A stretch of 22,130 bases of DNA from assembly GCA_902459845.2 (NCBI GenBank), contig CABPSV020000225.1:1-22130 (forward strand), written 5' to 3'. The DNA comes from Hepatocystis sp. ex Piliocolobus tephrosceles. Taxonomy: Eukaryota; Apicomplexa; Aconoidasida; Haemosporida; Plasmodiidae. Both the position numbers and the translations under genes were made by a program. Each line of letters starts with the position of its first letter. The first letter of the stretch is position 1. Shown here in pieces: positions 1 to 9,500 of this stretch. The notes below the pieces were generated by a model. It saw nothing but the letters and a program-made list of their open reading frames with translations, had not been told where the DNA came from and searched no databases.

Positions 1-189
1 AACATATAAATAACAACATATAAATAACAACATATAAATAACAACATATAAATAACATATAAATAACAACATATAAATAACATATAAATAACAACATATA
101 AATAACAACATATAAATAACAACATATAAATAACAACATATAAATAACAACATATAAATAACAACATATAAATAACAACATATAAATAG
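1..189. repeat. 14-bp minisatellite array, cut by left window edge
   Basis: The sequence reads as head-to-tail copies of AACATATAAATAAC. I count eleven full 14-bp units, two 11-bp units that lack the leading AAC (at 57-67 and 82-92), and a final 13-base unit ending in TAG. The copies are otherwise identical, which points to recent expansion by slippage or unequal exchange. The array starts at base 1, so its true length is unknown. It is not the Plasmodium telomere heptamer. Confidence 0.95.
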
Positions 190-547
190 TACATTTACTA
201 ATAATTTATTTATGTATATAACGCATATACATAACTGTGCTAACTTTTTTTTTTTTTTCTTACTTATTATATTTACCTTTAGACATGTATATTGCTCTAT
301 AAACAGCTATAAATAAAACAATATTCAAAATAACAAAATAATTTTTTTCGCTCAATACATTTTGTTTATTAAGCAGGATTTTACGATTTTTTTAATGCGA
401 GTTATAAAAAATTTATACATATGTGTTTAGTAAAAATACCTTAATGTTTCATCAAAAAAATATAAAACTGGTAAATCTTTTAATGATTATATATATGAGG
501 TATAAAAATAATGATACTTACAAAACGCTTCAATTTGTTTGTGTTCA
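190..547. other. 3' flank of the PYM gene
   Basis: This A/T-rich stretch holds short poly-T runs and no coding signal on either strand. It lies downstream of the minus-strand PYM stop codon and should carry that gene's 3' UTR and polyadenylation site. No specific site can be pinned down in this base composition. Confidence 0.5.
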
Positions 548-1252
548 TTAACTTGGTATATTTTCAACATTCGTTTTTTTTTTTTTCTTCTTTTTTTTTT
601 TTTTTGAATTTGTTGTATTACCCTGAGCAGTATCATCAACCGGATTCCAACCTGGTACTTTTTTTTCAGGCTTTTTACTTGTGTTATTACTAGTAAAGGT
701 GCGTGTATCATTATTTGCATTTACATTTGCATTTATAAATCTATTTTTATTTCGTTCTTCTAATAGTTTCCCTTTAACTTGATATGCACAATATTCTTCC
801 TATGAATAAATAAACAATATATATATATGTACATATACTGACTAATAAATGCATGTAAATGTGTTTACTCTTTTATACAAGCATTAAAAATTATTTACAG
901 AAAAAAAAAAAAATAAATTAACAAATAAACAAATAAACAAATAAACAAATAAACAAATAGAAATACTTGCAAGAGTTGTTATTTTTTTTTTTTTTTTTTC
1001 ATTTATTTTTTTGTTTGATGTTTGTACTTGTGGCATATAATCAGGTCTCACACGAATATCTTTTCTAAATGTTCCATCACTCCTCTGAGTTCCTTTTATA
1101 AATTTTTCGTTTGTTTTTTCATTTATTATATAAGTGTCTCCTAATGGTGTCACGACTTCTTTTATATAACTTTTTGGATTTTGGGAATTCTTATTATGAG
1201 TATTTAATGAGCCACTTATTGATTGTGGTTTTATATCTGTTATTCCAGGCAT
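548..1252 (-). CDS. PYM1: PYM, partner of Y14 and Mago (exon-junction complex recycling factor), two exons
   Basis: The predicted protein is about 158 residues from two exons, 1252-1028 and 799-548. PYM binds the Mago-Y14 heterodimer through its N-terminus and helps strip exon-junction complexes from translating mRNA in the cytoplasm; that role is known from other eukaryotes. What identifies it here is the N-terminal block around residues 37-75: TPLGDTYIINEKTNEKFIKG, then TQRSDGTFRKDIRVRPDYMPQ. It follows the family pattern of an R-x-DGT-x-RK core followed by a basic segment and Y-x-PQ. Splicing at GTACAAAC after the Gln codon joins MPQ directly to EEYCAYQVKGK in phase 0, matching the family's PQEE continuation. 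The second exon continues through KKVPGWNPVDD and a lysine run to a TAA at 548-550. The start is the ATG at 1250-1252, just before the conserved block. The next gene, the RING protein, is divergent and 5.3 kb away. The exon 1 border and family call are firm; the C-terminal end is slightly less certain because the lysine codons sit in a homopolymer. Confidence 0.85.
800..1027 (-). other. Intron of the PYM gene (228 bp)
   Basis: On the minus strand the intron starts GTACAA and ends TTCATAG. It is A/T-rich, with a long A run after the donor and a (CAAATAAA)-like stretch near its 3' half. A second possible donor, GTATTT near 965, would leave the wrong phase for exon 2, whose only good frame is EEYCAYQ. 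Reading through without splicing hits a stop near 884. Confidence 0.75.
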
Positions 1253-1550
1253 ATTTTAAAATATTGTTTATATTATTTTATTTTATCTAATTTCTTTTTT
1301 TTTTTTAATGAAAGAAAAAAAAAAAAAAAATAAAAAAATAAAAGTACGAACAGTTAGACGAATAAACGTTTAAAATAAGGAAAAAAAAATGTATGTGAGC
1401 ATGTTTCAATAATAACATATATAACAAATAAATATTTCGATTAATCGACTACCATTATTATTATAAGAGGTGATAATAGTAGTTAAAATATGTGTATTGT
1501 GCACGCATGTACGAATGTGTGCATGTATATATATGCACAGGTTTACGTAC

Positions 1551-1584
<34 letters not shown>

Positions 1585-3269
1585 GTAAGACTTAAGTTAT
1601 TTTTATACAATCATAGTTTTGAACTATACACGCCAGAAAAGTGATAAAAAAAAAATCAAAAATAACAAATAAACAATTTAGAAAGTTAACAAATTAAATT
1701 AAAATTGATCAGGAAAAATAAACTACATGTTGGTGATATGATTATTGACACTAATTTTAATTGTATTAGATATATTTTAATTAATATGACATTTTAAAAA
1801 TAAAAGAAAAAAAAAGAAATGTATATGTATACATGTATAAACAAAAAATAATTGAAGTTCGTTTATATATATAAAAAAAATTTTTGTTTTTAAAAATTTA
1901 AGTATATATTTTTATGTATATTATATATATTGTATATGTAGGTAGGTATGTATGCTACGTGCTTATATATATACAGTGAAAGCAAAATATAATTTCTCTT
2001 TCAAAATAACATTATATTTTTTGAATTTTGTTTACATGCATTTATTATGTGCCAATATAAAAATAATATAATGAACTTATTATGTATTACGTATATGTAT
2101 TTATATTTATGCGCGATATATATTTTTTTAAGCAATGAAGTTTTCGATTGTTCAAGAGAAAAAAAAAAGGGGTTAATTAATGGCCACTTTTATGTTCTCA
2201 TTTTGCTTTGCATACATACATACATACAGATACACATACTTTTAATTATTAATTTATTTATTTTTTATTTATTCATTTGTTTATTTATTATTTTTATACC
2301 ATCTTTTATTCATATATTACCAAAATAAGGGAAAAGTGCTATCACAGCTTTTATTAAAGAGAAAATAATTTTTTGCTTTAATAAGTATATTTACAGAATT
2401 TTTAATTTGTACTTTTATTTTTTTTAACAAAAATTATTTATGTTTATAATAAATATAATATGGCAGCACAAATAAAATAAAACAAACAAATGATCAAAAA
2501 AACAAAAACGAATATCACCAAACAAACGACAACGCGAGTAATGTATTAACTAGGGAATGTATTAAGTAGGTGGTGATTTTTTTTTTTTTTTTATAATTTG
2601 CATATACATATTAAAAATATATATGTTTATTTTAATTACAAAAATTGCTTATATATTAAAAAGAACATTTTATAAGACATAAAAAAAAAAAATAGATAAA
2701 AAATAAAAAATAAAATAATGACAGAGAATTTAATATAACACGTAATAAAACGTCTTAAGTGATATTAACGGAAAAATAGAAAAAAAAAAAAAAAAAAAAA
2801 ATTGCATTACAATGTTAGTGGCCTTTATGTACTATAGATATAAACATAATCATTGCGTTTGATTTAAAATGAATACATATATATACATATATATGTACAA
2901 TTTAAAAAAAAAAATGCACACGCTTTTATGGGTGTAGAACACGTTTTTTTTACATTTATTGAGTTACCAAATTTGTTGCAGATTGTTTCACATGGTATTA
3001 TTAACATATCTACACTTATTTATTCATTAGTTACATGTAGTAACTGTTTCGATATACATTCATTTTACTATTTGTTTTTATATTAAATTGTGGTTACAAT
3101 AAAAAAAATAAATAAATTTAAATATTATTTTTTGTTTATTTTTTTTTTTTATAAAATGTGTATATAAAGATGATATACACCACTTCGTAATTGATTAACA
3201 AGTTTTTATTTTATTTTTTAGTCTATCGTTCATGATAAATACATCTGTGTTTATAACAGCTCGAAGCCT
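1253..3269. other. Divergent intergenic region, PYM-proximal part
   Basis: No convincing gene is seen on either strand. The stretch contains several poly-A/T runs of 10-20 bases and a (TA)n run near 1548-1580. A small group of GTGCAC/TGCAC sites lies at about 1499-1540, roughly 250 bases upstream of the PYM start. The open frame at 2047-2328 is a hydrophobic A/T artefact. Promoter elements for PYM must lie here, but cannot be placed from sequence alone. Confidence 0.5.
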
Positions 3270-3271
3270 TT

Positions 3272-3272
<1 letters not shown>

Positions 3273-3364
<92 letters not shown>
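3273..3364. repeat. Poly-T run of 92 bases
   Basis: An uninterrupted run of T from 3273 to 3364 lies in the middle of the 5.3-kb intergenic region. It is far longer than the other homopolymers in the window, the next longest being 48 As at 13007-13054. Real genomic tracts of this length occur in Plasmodium, but the exact count is likely to be unreliable in any assembly. Confidence 0.95.
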
Positions 3365-3366
<2 letters not shown>

Positions 3367-3580
3367 CTTTTTTGAAATTAAGTATTATACAACCAACTTG
3401 TTTTAATAAGCTAAAGTATGAGGTTAAAAGAAAAATATTTTTTCTTTTTAAATTATGTAATATAAAACAAATGTGTTACACTAAATATATATTATTAAAA
3501 CGTTTGTTAATAAAAATTTGTTTAATTTCTTATAGGTAACTTACTAGCACAAATCATGTTGTATGCAAAATACAATTTGT

Positions 3581-3705
3581 CCTTATTTTTGCTTATGTAG
3601 TACTTTATGTTTTGTTTTTTGTTTGTGTAGTACTTTATGTTTTGGTTTTTGCTTGTGTAGTATTTTATGTTTTGGTTTTTGCTTGTGTAGTACTTTATGT
3701 TTTAG
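3581..3705. repeat. 30-bp minisatellite, about four copies
   Basis: The unit begins TACTTTATGTTTTGG and ends GCTTGTGTAG. Three full copies lie in exact register at 3601-3630, 3631-3660 and 3661-3690, with partial copies on both sides. The copies differ by a few bases. Frames on either strand meet stops just outside the array, so it is unlikely to be coding. Confidence 0.9.
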
Positions 3706-3972
3706 TTATGTTTAATTCCTTTAAAATCTAAAAATGGATTTCGTTTATATACAAATGGGGTTACTCATTAATCTTCAAAAGTGTGTCTATTTTGTGTGCA
3801 CATATGACTCATCTGAAAATATTTAAAATGTTTTTTCTTTTGCTTCAAATTTACATGTTGCATAATACTGGCCCTACATTTTTATGCAATTTTTACAAGC
3901 CTTTAACATTTTATCATGCTTAAACTTTAACTTTCCCAACATGTTATTACGAATATAGTTTTGATCACATTT

Positions 3973-3975
<3 letters not shown>
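3706..3975. other. Higher-complexity island in the intergenic region
   Basis: This stretch lacks the homopolymers and TA runs that fill the surrounding 5 kb, and its base composition is more even. It holds a 31-codon plus-strand frame from the ATG at 3734 (MDFVYIQMGLLINL...) and a minus-strand frame near 3880-3990 containing KLKFKHDKMLKACKNCIKM. Neither has a recognised family or clear splice context. It may be a small exon, a non-coding RNA, or chance. Confidence 0.3.
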
Positions 3976-4008
<33 letters not shown>

Positions 4009-4338
4009 TAGAGAGAGAGAGAGATGAAGAAGGAGGTATTTACCTATATATATTTTTTTTTTTTTTTTTTCTAAGCGTATATCGATGTAAATGAAATGAC
4101 ATATGGGAGATTGATTTGTTATAAAAGTGATAAAATCTTATTATATTTAAAATAGTGTTGTATAAAAAAGCCCAATATTATAACATTTATATAATATATT
4201 TAAAATATTTATTTAAGTACGATTATATAATATCTTAAATGCCTTTTTTATGTAAACATGTATATATACATAACTTTTTTGGCTTACGAATAAGATATAA
4301 CTTTTTTTAAATCAAATATTCTTTGTTTAAATTATCAC

Positions 4339-4369
<31 letters not shown>

Positions 4370-4511
4370 ATTAAAAATTCTCGTAAATCATTAGCCCATC
4401 CCTATTAGATTAAGTGATTTATATTTTTCCATACACATGCAAAAATTAACAAAATAAACAAAATTAATCAAGATTTTTTTATAATTTATTTTAATTGTGT
4501 ATAATTTTTGA

Positions 4512-4540
<29 letters not shown>
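3976..4540. other. Intergenic A/T-rich DNA with TA, GA and poly-A tracts
   Basis: A (TA)n run near 3977-4003 is followed directly by a short (GA)n run at 4011-4024. A run of about 27 As lies near 4340-4366. No open frame with protein-like composition is present. Confidence 0.5.
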
Positions 4541-4542
<2 letters not shown>

Positions 4543-4624
4543 TTTTTTATTTTTCATTTTTTATTTTTCATTTTTTATTTTTCATTTTTTATTCTTCATT
4601 TTTTATTTTTCATTTTTTATTTAT
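4541..4624. repeat. 14-bp minisatellite, six copies
   Basis: The unit CATTTTTTATTTTT repeats in perfect 14-base register, with its C at 4541, 4555, 4569, 4583, 4597 and 4611. One copy has a T-to-C change near 4594. The phenylalanine-rich open frame across it is a by-product of the T-rich unit. Confidence 0.9.
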
Positions 4625-5224
4625 TTGAAAATAGTGTATATTTAAAAAAAATTAAGATTTTTGTGAAAGTGAGTTATGTGTAAAATAAGTTATCGTGAGA
4701 AATATACACATGTATATGTAACACATCATGTGTAAATTGTTAATTAAAAAAAAAAAATACTCACATACGCATTTCCGAAGTGATAAAAACAAGTAATGTT
4801 TGTTACTTTGTTTATACCGAGAAAGTGATTTTTATTATTTTTATAATTAATATTTTATAAAGTTTAGTTATAATATACCCATTTATTTATAAATTTATAT
4901 GCACGTTCACATATTCACATGTTTACGTGTATGTACGTTATGTGCGTTATGCACGTTATATACGTCATGCATATTATTTTAAAAAGTACACTTATTTAAA
5001 TTATATAACATATAATATTAATTAAAATGCTTTTTAATAATTAAAAATAATATATATATATATATATATACATTATATATAAAACAAATAATTAATTGCA
5101 TATCTAAACATATTTTTAAAAATTTTAAATATTATGTTTAAAATAAATAACATCACTTCTCATGTGCATTAATGTTGTACTCGTAGAATTTCCTTTTTAT
5201 GAAAATATACATAATACATACATA

Positions 5225-5255
<31 letters not shown>

Positions 5256-6028
5256 CACAAATAGCTTACATGAACGATGTATAATTCTTTGTTTCATTTT
5301 CCATATTTGTATTAACAGTTTTTATGCTTTTAAAATGTATTTTTTATTTTTTATGATCTTAAGCAAAAAAAAAAAAAAAAAAAAACACAATTATAAGTAT
5401 ATATACTCCTCCTAAACGAGATGTCTTCAACATTTTTTATTTGATAAATATACATAGTATAATATTATCATCTTATTTTACCATAATAGAAAATATAAAA
5501 AAATGTAACATATATATAATATCATAGTATATCATATTTTTTTTTTTTTTTTTTTTTTTTTGTTTATAATTAACATGATTTTCAGAGTTATGAAAGTTAT
5601 TAGTTTTGTTTTATAATACATTTTTTAGGATAATTTTTTTTTATCTAATAATTTTTTTTTTTTTTACCTATTAATTTTTTTTTTTTTATCTATCCATTTT
5701 GTTTTTTTTACTATCTATTTTGCTTTTTACTTAATCATTTTGTTTTTTACCTATCCAGTTTATCATATTTCTACAGTTTTTTTTACCCTATCAATTTTTT
5801 ATTTTTTATTATTTTTTTTCTTATCTTTCATTTATCTATCAATTTTTTATTTTTTTATTTTTTTGATATTTTATCTAGTCCGCTTTTTTTTTGTTTTTAT
5901 GCTTCCATTTTTTTTTTATTTCAAGCTTTTTAATTTCACTTTTTTTATTTTTATAAAAAAATCGCCGTTTTTAAATATAAAGGCGCAAGAAAACATAATA
6001 CGAACATCTGTTTTTAAATTTATGTATA

Positions 6029-6060
<32 letters not shown>

Positions 6061-6548
6061 GTATTTTTTTTTTTTTTTTCTTTTTAAGAAAGAATAAAAG
6101 AAAACACAAATATAAATATATACACATATATATGATTTTATATGTTATATTTAGCATATTTTGCTAATACATAAAATATATATGGAATGTTTTGTTTATT
6201 TGCGCAAACATGCATGTACTAATTTTTTTTTTTTTTTTTATATAAAGCCTAACAAATTTAAAAATAGAACTATCACTATTTCTATGAAAGAAAAGTAATA
6301 ATAAAGTGATTTATTTATTTTTTTTTTTTTTTCACGTGATAGGACTAGCATTTACTTACGTTTAAATATACAAATGTATTCATTTATGTAAATTATTCTA
6401 AATAAATAATAGTAACATAATAAATACATGACTAAAAAAAAAAAAATATCCCACATCGAATGCTTATATTTAGAAAAAAAAAAAAAAAAAAAATCATTTT
6501 TTATATTTTTTTAAATTATAAAAATACATATGGGTAATATTAATAAAA
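4625..6548. other. Divergent intergenic region, RING-gene-proximal part
   Basis: No gene is seen. Contents include a cluster of ACGT-containing words at 4903-4972 and (TA)n runs near 5052-5070, 5233-5253 and 6040-6060. Poly-T tracts lie near 5539-5561 and 6220-6239. A degenerate T-rich repeat at about 5640-5880 recurs with words like TTTTACCTATC. The last few hundred bases before 6549 should hold the 5' UTR and promoter of the RING gene. Confidence 0.5.
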
Positions 6549-9500
6549 ATGATAGAAAGTAACAGAGATAGCATTATGAATATACAAGAAAAAGGTAGTA
6601 AACGTAATTGTAACGTTTATAATTTAAAAAATGAAAGTAGTAATAACATAGTTAATTTTTATGATATATCATTACCATGCGTAGGAAATGATAACTGTTC
6701 ATTTATGTTTGGTATAAAAAAAGAAATGTTTATTAACGATATAAATGAGTATATGACACAAGATATTGAAATAAATAATTCAAATTTACAACAAGAATAT
6801 GAAATTGTAGCTTTACATGGATCGAAAAAAAAAAAAAATGGAAATAAAATTAATATTAGTGAAACGAATGAAAGTATAAACAATAATGCATATAATAATA
6901 ATAATAATAATAATCACTATATTACTGAAAATCAAAATAGTATTATTGATGAGAATATGTGTAGTAGCATTAGAGATAATGTAGTATTAAATCCTTTACC
7001 AGATGTTACTCTATCTGAAAATAATAAAAGTATTGAACAAAATAAAAATATAAATGAAAATAACAAATTTTTTAATCAAGAAATAGAATTAGATGAAGTT
7101 AATTCTAATACAAATAATATAAATAAAATTAACGATATACAACAAGATATTATGAGATTTCCTGGGGAAGAGTATGTTATTGAAAGAAGTATAAAAGAAG
7201 CAGAGGAAGTTATGTTACCTAATATGACTGTACATAATTTATATTCTGTAAACGATAATAGTACAACTAATGTTTTAGATAATACAATAAATGCACAGTC
7301 ACAAGTAAGTATAACAAATAATAATACATTTATAATTAATGAAAATGCATCACTATCTACGAATATACTTGTAAATAGTCATCATCTAAATAATAATAAT
7401 TTAATGAACGAACATATACATACATCAGATCCGGTCGCCACACCTATACATACTAACCATTCAGATAATGAAATAAATATAGATAATCATAGAAGAAATC
7501 AAGGGATAAATAATAATTTTTTACCAAATATTTTGAATCAAAATGGTTTAATGAATTATACAGGAATAAATAACAATTATTCACATGAAGAAGGTTCGAA
7601 TGAAAATGATTTAAATTATTATGCATTAAGTATTAGCAACGAATTAAATGCGACTAGACAAAATATAAATTCAAATAGAAGTGATGATGGAGTTGAGGAA
7701 GAGGAAGGAGAGATTGAAGAAGATGATGAAAGAGAAGATACAGGTGAACAAGAATTAACTAAAAAATATTTTCTTAGTAAGTTATTAGGTTATGAAATAA
7801 CATTAAATTTAGAAGAATATAATTTGAATAGTGCTATAAAAACAATTTTATTTGTATTTTTATTATTAACACTTTTTAGTATTGAATTTGTTTTATTATA
7901 TAACAATTTATTTAAAATAAATATAAATGATAATAATATAGTATTAATTGAAAGTTTATATAATAATTCTTTTACCAATAATTTTTTATTACAATTTAAT
8001 AAAAATGACTCGAATAATGTATTATTAACAAATGATATAATAAAAGAAGAAATACAAAATAATAATATAAAATTACATGATGATATGTGTAATGTATTGC
8101 ATAAATTTCATATAGTTTGTAATCTTATAGAAAATGTGTCTAAAACGGATCAAAATAGTAATAACTTGAATAATAGTTTATTTGATAGTAGTATGTATGG
8201 TTTGAATATTTTTAAAACTGATAATGTTTTAGCGGATAACTTTAAAAGTAATAATACGATTGATTTGATTCATCAAAGTGTTGATAAAAGTAATGAAATT
8301 GATTGTAAAAGTAATGAAAATGGTGATAAAAGTAATGAAAATGGTGATAAAAGTAATGAAAATAGTAGTAGTAGTAGTAGTAGTAGTAAAAATAGTAAAA
8401 ATGGTGATAGTAAGGTAAAGAGAAGTTGCGATAAACCAAAACAGAATAGTGATAAGACTAAACAGAATGGTTATAGAATTAATAAAGGTATTGACAAAAC
8501 AAAACAAAATGAGGAAAAAATAAAACATCCTAGTGATAAGACTAAGCAAAATGGTGATAAGATTAATAAAACTGGTGATAGAACAAAGAGAAGTATTGAT
8601 AAAACAAAACCAATTAGTGATAAAACTATAAATGGTGATAATAATAAATATAACGGACGCAATGACTTGTCAGGTAATAATAATTATAACAAAAATGAGA
8701 ATATTAATTTATATGATAACAACAGCAATGGAGTTAATGATGGTAAAAAATTAACTGTACAAAATAAAAAAACTATGGAAAACGATTTAAATACAAAACT
8801 AAATATAGCCGAAAAAACGATACGAATATATGACGAACTAAAATCAATGGGTATGTTGGTTTATAAAGTTAATGAATCCATTTTATCACCATGTAAAAAT
8901 ATAATGATTAAATCGAATGATAATAATGATCATAGTAAATCAATATTTTTGTTTGTATCAGCAAGAAAACATTTACAAATAAGTAAATTATTTTTATTTT
9001 TTATTATATTTTTTTTTGGTATCCATATAGCATTAGTTTTATCAAGAATATTATATGATTTTATTTTATTTTTATCTTTTAAAAATTATCAATTATCCGT
9101 AAGCAGTAAAAGAAAATATGTAGCTAAATATTTATGGTCTGTTAGTACGATATTATTTCTTGGTATTTTATTAGGGGATGAATGTATGGTATGGTTATTA
9201 CATGACCTAGATCCTATATTTAATTATTATTTTCAATTTTTTATTTGGTATATTTCTATATTTTGTTTTTTAACTTATTTATTTTCAGAATTGTTAAGAA
9301 TATATGGTGAAAAAAATGAAAATAACACAAGTATTTACCTTTCTTATTATTTATTATATATACATGAATTTTTATTTGTAACAAATATACTACTTGCTTG
9401 TGTTTTTATGTTAATAAATATAAATAAAGCAACAGTTATTACTATGATCATAACACTTATAGTTTTATTTATTGATATGTTAAATGATTCTTATTTGGAA

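Noticed and set aside
1..189. Possible telomeric or subtelomeric repeat
   Set aside because: No GGGTTTA-type units, and single-copy housekeeping genes lie immediately beside it.
2047..2328. 93-codon plus-strand frame in the large spacer
   Set aside because: Composition is Ile/Leu/Tyr/Phe-rich as expected from random A/T DNA; there are no motifs, and the second half is TTTATT repeats.
3270..3539. Open frame starting with about 30 phenylalanines
   Set aside because: It is a reading of the poly-T run, begins at TTG rather than ATG, and has no gene-like sequence after the run.
4495..4683. Phe/His-rich 62-codon frame
   Set aside because: Produced by the 14-bp CATTTTTTATTTTT repeat.
4130..5560. 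Possible centromere
   Set aside because: A/T is high, but Plasmodium centromeres are about 2 kb at over 97% A/T with their own repeat core; here G/C-containing words recur too often.
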